From positions 32,957-96,956 of the forward strand of contig NZ_WHOS01000028.1 of the NCBI RefSeq assembly GCF_013340935.1: 64,000 nt of DNA. Direction: 5' to 3'. Each line of letters starts with the position of its first letter. Positions within the stretch are counted from its first letter, which is position 1. Below the pieces are notes generated by a model. It saw only the letters and a list, made by a program, of their open reading frames with translations, did not search any database and had not been told where the DNA came from. Of this stretch, positions 35,155-43,877 are shown piece by piece. The position numbers were made by a program, and so were the translations under genes. The stretch is from Azospirillum melinis. Its GTDB lineage: Bacteria; Pseudomonadota; Alphaproteobacteria; Azospirillales; Azospirillaceae.

Positions 35155-37767
35155 ATGGCTCGCGGTCCCAACCCGGAAAGGGGCGGGCTTCAGCCACGCT
35201 CTTCGTCGTTTCTTGCGGGATTGGTCATGCGCCTACTTCTGTCCTTGCTGATGGCCTTTGTGATGCTGGTTCTTGCCGGCGCCGGGGGGCTGGTCTTCCT
35301 GTTCGAGCATTACGACCACGACCTGCCCGACTACACCAAGCTGGCCAACTACGAGCCGCCGGTGACCACGCGCATCTATGCCGGCGACGGGCGCCTGATG
35401 GCCGAATTCGCCTCGGAGCGGCGCATCTTCGTGCCGATCGACGCCATGCCGCGGCAGGTGATGAACGCCTTCATGGCGGCCGAGGACAAGAATTTCTATG
35501 GTCACCAGGGCGTCGACCCCATCGGCATCCTGCGCGCGATCCTGACCAACATCGAGAATTTCGGCCGCGAGCGTCGGCCGGTGGGCGCCAGCACGATCAC
35601 GCAGCAGGTCGCCAAGAACATGCTGCTGACCAACGAGGTGTCGTTCGCCCGCAAGATCAAGGAAGCGATCCTGGCGGTCCGCATCGAGCGGGCCTTCACC
35701 AAGGACCGCATCATCGAGCTGTACCTGAACGAGATCTTCCTGGGCAACCGTTCCTACGGCGTGGCGGCGGCGGCGCTGAACTATTTCAACAAGGCGTTGG
35801 ACGAGCTGAGCATCGAGGAGGTCGCCTTCCTGGCGGCCCTGCCCAAGGCACCGTCCAACTACAACCCTGACCGCCAGCATGACGCCGCCGTCGCCCGCCG
35901 CAACTGGGTGATCGGCCGCATGGCGGAAGACGGCTACATCACGCCGGAGGAGGCGAAGGCCGCCCAGGGGCGCCCGCTGGTCACCCGCAAGCGCGACGAG
36001 CAGGAGGTGGTGACCTCCGAATATTTCGCCGAGGAAATCCGGCGCGAGCTGGTGAAGCTCTATGGCGAGCAGGCGCTGTACGAGGGCGGGCTGTCGGTTC
36101 GCGCCTCGATGGACCCGGTGCTGCAGGCCACCGCCACCAAGTCGCTGCGCGACGGGCTGATCGCCTACGACCGCCGCCATGGCTGGCGCGGCCCGGTCGC
36201 CAAGATGGAGAATTTCGACAACTGGCCGAAGAAGCTGGCTGCCATGTCGCCGCCCGCGGGGTCCGAGGGCTGGAAGCTGGCGGTCGTGCTGAAGGACGAT
36301 CAGGCGGACGGGCTGGACATCGGGGTGGCCGACGGCACCCGCGGCCGCATCCCGCTGTCCGAACTCCGCTGGGCTCGTGCCTCCAAGGACGGCGACGTCG
36401 CCGGACCGGCGATCCGCAAGCCGTCGGACGTGGCCAAGCTGGGCGACATCCTGCTGGTCGAGGCGGTGAGCGGCCCGCCGGCCAAGGACGAGGACGAGAA
36501 GCCGGCCAAGAAGAACGACAAATCCGCCGCCAAGGAACTGCCGCCGGGCAGCTACGGCCTGCGCCAGATCCCGCAGGTGCAGGGCGGTCTCGTGGCGCTC
36601 GACCCGCACACCGGCCGCGTGCTGGCGATGGTCGGCGGCTTCTCCCCGGCGATGAGCGTGTTCAACCGCGCCACCCAGGCGCTGCGCCAGCCCGGTTCGT
36701 CCTTCAAGCCCTTCGTCTACCTGACGGCGCTGAATCAGGGCTTCACCCCGTCGTCGCTGGTGATGGACGCGCCCTTCTCCTTCGATCCGGGCGGCGGGCA
36801 GCCGGTCTGGCGGCCTGAGAACTACAGCCACGAATTCTACGGTCCGACCCCGCTGCGCGTTGGCATCGAGAAGTCGCGCAACGTCATGACCGTCCGCCTC
36901 GCCCAGCAGATCGGCATGGACAAGGTCAAGGCGCTGGTCGAGAAGTTCGGCATCGTCGACAACCTCCAGCCCTACCTGCCGATGTCGCTGGGCGCCGGCG
37001 AAACGACGGTCCTGCGGCTCGCCACCGCCTACGCCATGCTGGACAATGGCGGCAAGCGGGTGGTGCCGACCTTCATCGACCGCGTGCAGGACCGCAACGG
37101 CAAGACCGTCTTCCGCCACGACAACCGCGCGTGCGAGGGCTGCACCAACGTCAGCTGGAAGGATGGCATGGCGGTGCCCGCCGTTCCCGACACCCGCGAG
37201 CAGGTGAACGACCCGCGCACCACCTACCAGATCGTCTCGATCCTGGAAGGCGTGGTCCAGCGCGGCACCGCGGCGGCGCTGAAGTCGCTGGGCAAGCCGC
37301 TGGCCGGCAAGACCGGCACCACCAACGACAGCCACGACGCCTGGTTCATGGGCTTCTCGCCCGATCTGGTGGTCGGCACCTACATCGGCTTCGACCAGCC
37401 GCGCTCGCTGGGCGGCCACGAGACCGGCGGCTCCGCCGCCGTCCCGGTGTTCAAGGAGGTCATGCAGGTGGCGCTGAAGGACAAGCCGGCGACGCCGTTC
37501 CGCGTGCCGCCCGGCCTGCGCCTCGTCCGCGTCAACCCGGCCAACGGCCAGCTGGCCCAGTTCGGCGACAGCCGCGCCATCTGGGAAGCCTTCCTGCCGG
37601 GCACCGAGCCCAACCCCGACCAGCCGCAGGTGGTGTTGGACGGGTCTTCGCAAGGTGCCGGCGCCATGATGGGTGGCGACCCGAACGCTGCCGGCTTCGG
37701 GGCCCAGCAGCCGGGCATACCGGCCCCGCCCGCCGCGGCGACGCTGGGAACCGGCGGGCTGTACTGA
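35155..37767 (+). CDS. mrcA: Penicillin-binding protein 1A (class A, bifunctional)
   Basis: 870 residues. One membrane segment (about 26-48), then a GT51 transglycosylase with catalytic Glu110 in MAAEDKNFYGHQGVD and GASTITQQVAKN, an OB-like insert (about 330-455, with a Lys/Glu/Asp-rich DEDEKPAKKNDKSAAK) and the transpeptidase: S515-xx-K518 in QPGSSFKPF, SRN in EKSRNVMT and KTGTT from 719. It polymerises and crosslinks peptidoglycan. A second in-frame ATG 24 codons in (MRLLLSL) is a possible start. The amidase just upstream fits a cell-wall cluster. A terminator follows. Confidence 0.95.
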   Translation: MARGPNPERGGLQPRSSSFLAGLVMRLLLSLLMAFVMLVLAGAGGLVFLFEHYDHDLPDYTKLANYEPPVTTRIYAGDGRLMAEFASERRIFVPIDAMPRQVMNAFMAAEDKNFYGHQGVDPIGILRAILTNIENFGRERRPVGASTITQQVAKNMLLTNEVSFARKIKEAILAVRIERAFTKDRIIELYLNEIFLGNRSYGVAAAALNYFNKALDELSIEEVAFLAALPKAPSNYNPDRQHDAAVARRNWVIGRMAEDGYITPEEAKAAQGRPLVTRKRDEQEVVTSEYFAEEIRRELVKLYGEQALYEGGLSVRASMDPVLQATATKSLRDGLIAYDRRHGWRGPVAKMENFDNWPKKLAAMSPPAGSEGWKLAVVLKDDQADGLDIGVADGTRGRIPLSELRWARASKDGDVAGPAIRKPSDVAKLGDILLVEAVSGPPAKDEDEKPAKKNDKSAAKELPPGSYGLRQIPQVQGGLVALDPHTGRVLAMVGGFSPAMSVFNRATQALRQPGSSFKPFVYLTALNQGFTPSSLVMDAPFSFDPGGGQPVWRPENYSHEFYGPTPLRVGIEKSRNVMTVRLAQQIGMDKVKALVEKFGIVDNLQPYLPMSLGAGETTVLRLATAYAMLDNGGKRVVPTFIDRVQDRNGKTVFRHDNRACEGCTNVSWKDGMAVPAVPDTREQVNDPRTTYQIVSILEGVVQRGTAAALKSLGKPLAGKTGTTNDSHDAWFMGFSPDLVVGTYIGFDQPRSLGGHETGGSAAVPVFKEVMQVALKDKPATPFRVPPGLRLVRVNPANGQLAQFGDSRAIWEAFLPGTEPNPDQPQVVLDGSSQGAGAMMGGDPNAAGFGAQQPGIPAPPAAATLGTGGLY

Positions 37768-37781
37768 GCCGAAAAGAGAAA

Positions 37782-37809
37782 GGGGCGCCCACCGCGGGCG
37801 CCCCTTTTT
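37782..37809 (+). terminator. Rho-independent terminator of mrcA
   Basis: GGGGCGCCC-ACCGC-GGGCGCCCC followed by TTTTT. A-rich sequence on the other side (GAAAAGAGAAA) makes it able to serve the convergent acyltransferase-partner gene as well. Confidence 0.9.
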
Positions 37810-37838
37810 CATTCGCCACAGCTGCGATATTCAGGCGA

Positions 37839-38963
37839 TCAGTGCGTCGTGTTTCCGGTTCCCGACAGCGACGCCATTGCATCGACCGGGCAGCTGCCGA
37901 GCGGGCGCAGGTCGGGTTCCATCGCCGCGAACATCGCGCGCACGCCGTCCTCGTTGACATGCAGGGCGTCCATGAACAGCTCGTCCTTGTCCACCGCGCG
38001 GCGGGCGTCGATCACGGTGACGCCGGCGGGCAGGCGGCCCTTCAGGTCGGCGAAGAAGGCGTCGAAATTCTTCAGCTTGCCGGCATAGGTCGGGAAATAG
38101 GGGGTGATGACCACCGCCACCCGGGTGCCCTGCGCCTGGGCGCTGGCGATGATGTGGTCCAGCGCCTGCCAGTTGGCGGCGTCGGCGGTCATCATCTCCT
38201 CCGGTGCGGCGGCGAGCTGCGCCTTCATCGGGTCCGGGATGGCGCCCACCAGGGTGCGGTCGGCGGCGGGCTTCACCAGCCCGGCGATCAGCCGCATGGT
38301 CTGGTTGTTGTTGAAGGTCATCAGGTTGAAGGCGTGGTTGGCCATCCACAGCTCCTGGTTTTCCTGACGGACGAAGGCGTCGATCCGCGGCGAGTAGTAG
38401 GCCAGCAGCGGCAGGTCGGCCAGATCGTGCGGGTTGTCGACCAGGCCGGTCGGCTCCAGCACCAGCAGGCGAGGCGCGCCGTGCCGCTCGACGTAATCGT
38501 CCCACAGCAGGGCCGACAGGACGGTCGGCGCCCCACCCATGCCGAGGTTCAGCGCCCGGCCGCAGGTCATGTCCTGAAGTGCGGAGACCGGGAAGTGATT
38601 GTCCGCCCGCGAGTTGCCGAGCACCAGCACGTCGGCCGGGCCGCTGGCCGGCTTGGCGGCGGGGCCGGTCGCCGGACCGTTGGCCGGCCGCGGCTGCGTC
38701 GTCAGGGCGGCCTTCACCAACAGGGCGTTCGGCTGCTCCTCCTGGCCGGCGGGCGGCTTGATGCCGGGCTTGGCACCCGGCTGGGCGCCCGGATTGGTCC
38801 CTGGGCCGATGGCGGGCTGCGCCTCCGCCTCGAACGGGCGGTAGACCGTCATGAAGCGATCGCTGGAGCGCAGCAGCAGATCGCCCAGCGCCGAGGCCAG
38901 AACCCGGTCCATCGCGGTGACGGTGGCGAGGATCAGCGCGATGCAAGCCAGAAGGCGGTACAT
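37839..38963 (-). CDS. SGNH-hydrolase-like exported protein, MBOAT partner
   Basis: 374 residues. An N-terminal hydrophobic segment (LLACIALILATVTAMDRVLAS) is followed by a Pro/Gly/Ala-rich linker (about 50-105) and an SGNH-type domain: VLVLGNSRADNHF carries the GNS block, and DALHVNEDG carries the terminal Asp-x-x-His. This is the arrangement of the AlgJ/AlgX-like partners that transfer acetyl groups outside the membrane. It follows the MBOAT gene by 18 bases. Substrate (exopolysaccharide or cell-wall glycan) is not known. Confidence 0.8.
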   Translation of the reverse strand: MYRLLACIALILATVTAMDRVLASALGDLLLRSSDRFMTVYRPFEAEAQPAIGPGTNPGAQPGAKPGIKPPAGQEEQPNALLVKAALTTQPRPANGPATGPAAKPASGPADVLVLGNSRADNHFPVSALQDMTCGRALNLGMGGAPTVLSALLWDDYVERHGAPRLLVLEPTGLVDNPHDLADLPLLAYYSPRIDAFVRQENQELWMANHAFNLMTFNNNQTMRLIAGLVKPAADRTLVGAIPDPMKAQLAAAPEEMMTADAANWQALDHIIASAQAQGTRVAVVITPYFPTYAGKLKNFDAFFADLKGRLPAGVTVIDARRAVDKDELFMDALHVNEDGVRAMFAAMEPDLRPLGSCPVDAMASLSGTGNTTH

Positions 38964-38981
38964 GGGGAGGTCTCCGTCCGA

Positions 38982-40418
38982 TCAGAACTGGAAGTAGATG
39001 AAGGCGTGGTTGGCGAAGCTGCCGAACAGCAGCATCACCAGGATCAGGGCCGAGCAGGCCATCGAGCGTGCGATCACATTGGTTCCGGCATAGCGGCGGC
39101 CGGCGCCGCGCTCGACCATCATGTCAACCATCAGCACGATCAGGCCGGCGACGGCGACGCGGATCAGCGTGCTGGCCTGCTGGTTGCCCTGCTGGAGGCC
39201 GAAATCGCCATGGCCGATGATGCCGAGGATGGTCCAGACGGTTTGCAGGTTGTCGGCGCGGAAGGGCAGCCAGGTGAGCGTCACCACGATGAAGACCAAG
39301 CCGATCATCACCAGCCGCCCGGCGGCCAGCATCGGGCCGCTGAGGCGCACCGGGCTGGCGGCGGCCAGCCGGCGCACGCCGTCCTCCACCAGCATCAGGC
39401 CGCCATGCAGCGCGCCCCACAGCACGAAGGTCCAGTTGGCGCCGTGCCACAGGCCGGAGATCAGCATGGTGATGACGACGTTGCGGATGCGCAGCCAGCG
39501 CGTCCGGCTGCCGCCCATCGGCACATAGAGATAGTCGCGGAACCAGGTGGACAGCGAGATGTGCCAGCGCCGCCAGAAATCGCGCATGCCGGTGGCGAAG
39601 TAGGGACGGGCGAAATTCTCGCACATGGTGTAGCCGAAGATCTGCGCCAGCCCGATGGCGATCAGCGAATAGCCGGCGAAGTCGCCGTAGATCTGCAGGG
39701 AGAAGCAGACCAGCCCGATCACATGCTGGAGCGCGTTGAAGAACTCCGGCTGATGGAAGCGGGCGTCGACCACCACAGCGGCGTTGTCGGCCAGCCCGAT
39801 CTTCAGGAAATAGCCCCAGATCACCTTTTCCAGCCCGGCGAAGCGTTCCTCGAACGGGATCTCGCGCGGGCGCTGCTGGATTTGCGGCAACAGGTCGCGC
39901 GCCCTCACGATCGGGCCGGCCACCAGCTGCGGGAAGAAGGCGACGAAGGTGGCGTAGCGCATCAGCGAGCGCTCCGGCTCCTTCACCTCGCCGGTGTAGA
40001 GGTCGATGCCGTAGCTGAGATTCTGGAAGGTGTAGAAGGAGATGCCGACCGGCAGCAGGATGTCCAGCGTCCGCCGTCCGATCTCCACCCCCAGCGAGGC
40101 CAGCGCGATCTCGGCGCTGTCGGCGAAGAAATTGTAGTATTTGAAGAAGAACAGCATGCCCAGGTTGGCGCCCAGGCTGATGAACAGGTACATCTTCTTC
40201 GTGCTGCGGTCGGGCGAGTCGGCGATCTTCAACCCGCAATAGAAATCGATGAAGGTGCTGAGCGCCAGCAGCCCGCAGAACCGGTAATCCCAATAGCCGT
40301 AGAAGATATAGCTGGCCACCAGCAGGAAGGGCGTGAAGGCGCGCGTGCGGGCCAGCGCCATGAAGCCGGCGCTGAACACGGTGATGAACAGCAGGAAATT
40401 CAGGCTGGTGAAGCTCAT
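38982..40418 (-). CDS. Membrane-bound O-acyltransferase (MBOAT)
   Basis: 478 residues with about ten membrane segments. The motif RRWHISLSTWFRDYLYVPMGG and the catalytic His in LISGLWHGANWTFVLWGALHG are the AlgI/DltB-type signatures. The protein passes acyl (usually acetyl) groups across the inner membrane. The start MSFTSLN at 40418 has family length; the open frame upstream is not. It is the first gene of the pair with the SGNH protein. Confidence 0.92.
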   Translation of the reverse strand: MSFTSLNFLLFITVFSAGFMALARTRAFTPFLLVASYIFYGYWDYRFCGLLALSTFIDFYCGLKIADSPDRSTKKMYLFISLGANLGMLFFFKYYNFFADSAEIALASLGVEIGRRTLDILLPVGISFYTFQNLSYGIDLYTGEVKEPERSLMRYATFVAFFPQLVAGPIVRARDLLPQIQQRPREIPFEERFAGLEKVIWGYFLKIGLADNAAVVVDARFHQPEFFNALQHVIGLVCFSLQIYGDFAGYSLIAIGLAQIFGYTMCENFARPYFATGMRDFWRRWHISLSTWFRDYLYVPMGGSRTRWLRIRNVVITMLISGLWHGANWTFVLWGALHGGLMLVEDGVRRLAAASPVRLSGPMLAAGRLVMIGLVFIVVTLTWLPFRADNLQTVWTILGIIGHGDFGLQQGNQQASTLIRVAVAGLIVLMVDMMVERGAGRRYAGTNVIARSMACSALILVMLLFGSFANHAFIYFQF

Positions 40419-40802
40419 CGTGCCCCCGGCAGAGGTGTCGCGCGTCCAGGCGTTCGCGCAAGGAATGCCCTGCGCGGTATCGCGCAAGGGATGCCCGGCG
40501 AGATCGCGCAAGAAAGGTGAAGAACGACGCAGAAGATAAGCTCGATTTCGGGGAATCCCGGCTGCCGCGGTAGGGTTGTGCGGCCGGATATGGGACGTAC
40601 TCTGAAATGAACCTGTCCGATGATTCCAAACGGCTAGGACCTCCAAGCAGGGGCTCGGCCATATTCGAAAGTGGCAAGCCGTCCCGGTGCGGCGGTGCGG
40701 TCCGGGGCGGCCCTGCTCATTAAGGGGGTGCAAGGCGGGGGGCGAGCGGCTACATATGCAGCCGACAAACCTTTCAACTCTGGCTGACGAGGAGGCACCG
40801 CC
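40419..40802. other. Divergent gap between the MBOAT gene and prfB
   Basis: 384 bases. It contains three near-copies of a CGCGCAAG(G/A)(A/G)A unit at 40455, 40481 and 40505 (spacing 26 and 24), then a lower-GC stretch near 40600 and a CGGCT-ACATATGC-AGCCG hairpin (40747-40764) before prfB. No gene is supported. Confidence 0.5.
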
Positions 40803-41934
40803 ATGCGGGCCGAGATCGAAGCGGCCGCCGGCGAGATCAGAGAATCGCTGGCGCTGCTGAGGAGGCATCTTTGACTGGGACAATGCACTGCGGCGTCTCG
40901 ACGAACTGAACAACCTCGCCGAGGATCCCAAGCTTTGGGACGATCCGACGCGGGCCCAGACCATCATGCGCGAGCGTACCCAGCTCGACACCTCCGTTGC
41001 CGGCTATCGCTCGCTGGAGCGCGACCTGTCCGACAGCCTGGAACTGATCGAGATGGGCGAGGCGGAGGGGGATGCCACCGTCGTCGCCGATGCGGAGGCT
41101 CAGCTCTACGGCCTGCGCGACCGCGCCAACAAGCTTCAGATCGAAAGCCTGCTGTCGGGCGAGGCCGATGCCAACGACTGCTTCGTCGAGGTGAATGCCG
41201 GCGCCGGCGGCACGGAGGCCCAGGACTGGGCGCTGATGCTGATGCGCATGTACACCCGCTGGGCGGAACAGCACGGCTACAAGACGGAATGGTTGGACGA
41301 GACGCCGGGTGAAGAGGCCGGCATCAAGTCCGCGACCGTTCAGATCAAGGGCCACAACGCCTATGGCTGGCTGAAGACCGAGGCCGGCGTGCACCGTCTG
41401 GTGCGCATCAGCCCGTTCGACAGCCAGGCGCGGCGCCAGACCAGCTTCTCGGCCGTCTCGATTTCCCCGGTGATCGACGACAAGATCGACATCGAGATCA
41501 ACGAGAAGGACTGCCGCATCGACACCTACCGGGCGTCGGGCGCCGGCGGACAGCACATCAACAAGACCGACTCGGCGGTGCGCATCACGCACCTCCCGAC
41601 GAACATCGTGGTGAGCTGCCAGCAGGAACGGTCACAGCACAAGAACCGCGCCAAGGCGTGGGACATGCTGCGTGCCCGCCTGTACGAGCGTGAGCTGAAG
41701 ATCCGCGAGGATGCCGCCGCCGCGCTGGAAGCCACCAAGACCGACATCGGCTGGGGCCACCAGATCCGTTCCTATGTCCTGCACCCCTACCAGATGGTGA
41801 AGGATTTGCGGACGGAGGTGGAAACCTCGCAGAGCCAGGCGGTGCTGGACGGAGCGCTCGATCCCTTCCTGGAGGCCGCACTCGCCTCCCGGATCAAGGG
41901 GCAGAGCGACGACGCGCACGCCGCCGGGGGCTGA
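40803..41934 (+). CDS. prfB: Peptide chain release factor 2, with programmed +1 frameshift
   Basis: 376 residues after frameshift. The first 23 codons (40803-40871) end in AGG AGG CAT CTT TGA C; the in-frame UGA (40872-40874) is bypassed by slipping one base, and reading continues from GAC (40873) to the stop at 41932. The internal AGGAGG (40860-40865) three bases before CTT is the stimulating Shine-Dalgarno. RF2 reads UGA and UAA: VRISPFDSQARRQTSF holds the SPF tripeptide and ASGAGGQHINKTDSAVRITH holds the GGQ. AGGAGG (40790-40795) is the start ribosome binding site. UGA is a self-limiting autoregulatory switch, as in E. coli. Confidence 0.97.
40860..40875 (+). promoter_or_regulatory. prfB programmed frameshift site
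   Basis: AGGAGG-CAT-CTT-TGA-C. Slippery CTTT, in-frame TGA and the internal Shine-Dalgarno are all in place, exactly as in the E. coli AGGGGG-TAT-CTT-TGA-C site. Confidence 0.97.
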
Positions 41935-41948
41935 CCGGTCGGAACGGA

Positions 41949-41978
41949 AAAAGGGCGGTCGCTTGCGGCCGCCCTTTT
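41949..41978 (+). terminator. Terminator of prfB
   Basis: AAAAGGGCGGTCG/CGGCCGCCCTTTT, 13 pairs with one G-U and a 4-base loop. It begins 15 bases after the prfB stop. Confidence 0.85.
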
Positions 41979-42090
41979 CGATTCGGTGCGTTTTCGGGAT
42001 GGCCGGACCGGAATGGCCTTTTATGGAATGGAAGGTGAGGCTCGGCTGTTTCAACAGGCTGCTACTCCAACGATGCGGAGCGACCGATCC

Positions 42091-42417
42091 ATGAACAGAC
42101 GTCTTATTCCGGCCCTGAGTGGTGCCGTGCTGTGCGGTGCCATGCTGCTGGCGACCCCGGCCTTTGCCGCCTGCGAAACGGACAATCTGCCCGACGAGAT
42201 GCGCCGGGCCTTTATCTCCGGCGCCCAGGAGGCCTTGAACGAGCATGGCTTCAACGCCGGTTCGGTCGATGGCCAGATGGGGTCGCGCACCCGCACGGCG
42301 ATCCGCTCCTACCAGCGCGCGGCCAAGCTGCCGGTGGACGGCTGTGCCACCCAGGGTCTTCTCGACCACCTGAACTTCAGCCAGCCCAAGATCTACGGCC
42401 CCAACAAGCCGCGCTGA
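42091..42417 (+). CDS. Secreted peptidoglycan-binding domain protein
   Basis: 108 residues. A signal peptide (ALSGAVLCGAMLLATPAFA, cleaved about residue 27) precedes a single PG_binding_1 helical bundle: ALNEHGFNAGSVDGQMGSRT then IRSYQRAAKLPVDG. It should bind peptidoglycan in the periplasm and has no catalytic domain. Two cysteines in the mature part may pair. The ATG at 42091 has GGAG ten bases upstream; an ATG at 42073 is also possible. Confidence 0.85.
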   Translation: MNRRLIPALSGAVLCGAMLLATPAFAACETDNLPDEMRRAFISGAQEALNEHGFNAGSVDGQMGSRTRTAIRSYQRAAKLPVDGCATQGLLDHLNFSQPKIYGPNKPR

Positions 42418-42442
42418 TCCGTCGGCAGGGCTCAGGCCAAGG

Positions 42443-42679
42443 TCAGGCCAGCATGTCGAGCAGGCGCCGGCTGTTTTCCTGCGTCGCCTGGAGCACCTTG
42501 GCGTTCGCGGCGAAATCCACCTGGGCCGAGGTCAGGTCCAGCACCACGGCGGGGTCCAGGTTGCCGGCGGCGATCTGTTCCGACGCCGCTTCGGTGCGCG
42601 CCTGCGCGTCCTGAAGGCCGTCGACGGCGCTGGCCTGCGGCCGGTAGGGCGTGGCGGTGGTAGCCGATCCGATGTCCAT
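42443..42679 (-). CDS. Short protein resembling a flagellar rod/hook C-terminal segment
   Basis: 78 residues (89 from the ATG at 42712). The second half, VVLDLTSAQVDFAANAKVLQ, then ATQENSRRLLDML, looks like the C-terminal helix of flagellar rod and hook proteins (Flg_bbr_C), which mediates helix packing of subunits. The N-terminal rod motif is absent, so it may be a fragment or an unrelated helical protein. No flagellar gene is near. Its start is uncertain because neither ATG has a clear ribosome binding site. Confidence 0.55.
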   Translation of the reverse strand: MDIGSATTATPYRPQASAVDGLQDAQARTEAASEQIAAGNLDPAVVLDLTSAQVDFAANAKVLQATQENSRRLLDMLA

Positions 42680-42778
42680 GGCGCGCTGTCCGGATGGTTG
42701 AGCGGTCAGCATAAGGCGGCGGGGGTTTAGGGTTGGTGAATGGGGGAGGCGCTCCCCCAGACCGTCAACTGTCCGCCG

Positions 42779-43579
42779 TCACCCCTGCGCCAGCCAGTCG
42801 GCCAGCCGTCCCAGGAAGGCCGCGGCCTCCGCCGGGTCGTGCAGGCTCCAGGTCGCCGCCGTTTCCGCAGGGCCGTCCATCACCCGGATGCCGATCCCGC
42901 CGCCGTCTCCCCGGCTTGCCAGGGCCTGGAAGGCATCCTCGTCGGTTTCGTCGTCGCCGAGATAGATCGGCATGGTGCCGTCCCCCTCCAGCCCCAGCGC
43001 CTCCAGCAGGGCGAGCACGGCGCGGCCCTTGTCCCAGGGCAGGTTGGGGCGAAGCTCGAACAGTTCCTTGCCGCCGGTCATGCGCAGGCGCGGCTGGGCC
43101 TCCACCACCGCGCGGACGGCGTCGGCGACCCGGGGCTTCTCCGGTGGCGCGACCTGACGGGTGTGGATGGCGATGGCGAAGCGCTTGCGCTCCACCAGCG
43201 CGCCGGCAATGCCGCCGAGCCGGTCGCGCAGATTGGCGTCGGCGATGTCGAGATCGGGGACATACTCCACCCCAACCTGCCGGCGCAGGTCGGGACCGCG
43301 CAGGTCGAAGCCGTGGCTGCCGGCATAGACCAAGCCATCCACCGCCACCATCGCGGTCAGATCGTCCAGGTCACGGCCGCTGACGAAGGCGACCGGGCAG
43401 AGCGCCGACAGCCGCTTCACCACCGTGCGCGCCTCGTCGGGCATCACCGCCAGCTCGGGACGCGGGGCGATGGCGGCCAGCGTTCCATCATAGTCGAGGA
43501 ACAGCGCAGGGGTGCGGCCGTCCAGGGATGCGGTGAAGGCATCGAATTCCGCCAAGGCGGAGGGGGGAAGGAGGGTCAA
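42779..43579 (-). CDS. otsB: Trehalose-6-phosphate phosphatase
   Basis: 266 residues. ALFLDYDGTLAAIAP (HAD nucleophile), AFVSGRDLDDL, GKELFELRPNLPWDKGRAVL and YLGDDETDEDAFQAL are the trehalose-phosphatase motifs. It makes trehalose from trehalose-6-phosphate, an osmoprotectant. The start is TTG at 43579, seven bases after GAGGA; no ATG gives family length. The partner synthase otsA is not in the window beside it, which is unusual. Confidence 0.92.
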   Translation of the reverse strand: MTLLPPSALAEFDAFTASLDGRTPALFLDYDGTLAAIAPRPELAVMPDEARTVVKRLSALCPVAFVSGRDLDDLTAMVAVDGLVYAGSHGFDLRGPDLRRQVGVEYVPDLDIADANLRDRLGGIAGALVERKRFAIAIHTRQVAPPEKPRVADAVRAVVEAQPRLRMTGGKELFELRPNLPWDKGRAVLALLEALGLEGDGTMPIYLGDDETDEDAFQALASRGDGGGIGIRVMDGPAETAATWSLHDPAEAAAFLGRLADWLAQG

Positions 43580-43765
43580 GGCTGGGTCCTCAGCGCCGCT
43601 GCCGGTCGGAATGCGGCGGCCGACCGATGCCGGAAAGCCGCGTTGGTGTAACGGCCGGACTGCGGGACTGGCTTCCGTTTCGGAAAAAGGAATGACCCGG
43701 CTGTGGCCGATGCGCAACAGACCCCTCCAAAAGCTGCGGCCCCACGCAGGGGCCGGCTTTGGGGG

Positions 43766-43793
43766 TTGCAGCGCCCCCTGCTTCTGGTACTGT
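43766..43793 (+). promoter_or_regulatory. Candidate promoter of the mmgR-like sRNA
   Basis: TTGCAG, 16 bases, TACTGT. It would start transcription at about 43800 and give a transcript of about 78 bases, the size expected for this sRNA class. The -10 is weak. Confidence 0.35.
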
Positions 43794-43799
43794 TGCAGT

Positions 43800-43877
43800 G
43801 CAGCAAGCGATTGCTGCTTCGCCCTTCTTGGGCGTTTCCTCCCTAAACTCAAGGCCGCTGTTTCCAGCGGCCTTTTT
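43800..43877 (+). ncRNA. mmgR-like (alpha-r8 family) trans-encoded sRNA
   Basis: A stem GCAGCAA-GCGA-TTGCTGC, a second stem GCCC-TTCTT-GGGC, the unpaired 10-mer TTTCCTCCCT (43835-43844) and then a perfect terminator (GGCCGCTG-TTTC-CAGCGGCC-TTTTT). The exposed 10-mer between two hairpins with a Rho-independent end is, from memory of the family, the hallmark of alpha-r8 sRNAs. It is complementary to Shine-Dalgarno sequence. In Sinorhizobium meliloti mmgR limits polyhydroxybutyrate accumulation; the same role here is inference. There is no plus-strand gene upstream that this terminator could serve. Confidence 0.75.
43853..43877 (+). terminator. Terminator of the mmgR-like sRNA
   Basis: GGCCGCTG-TTTC-CAGCGGCC followed by TTTTT. 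The T-run is on the plus strand only. Confidence 0.9.

Noticed and set aside
37131..40520. 1129-codon plus-strand open frame
   Set aside because: Antisense to the MBOAT and SGNH genes and out of frame with PBP1A; His/Gln/Gly/Asp-rich shadow.
42443..42712. True flagellar rod gene
   Set aside because: Only the C-terminal helix resembles this family. The N-terminal rod motif and flagellar neighbours are absent, so it is listed as a resemblance only.
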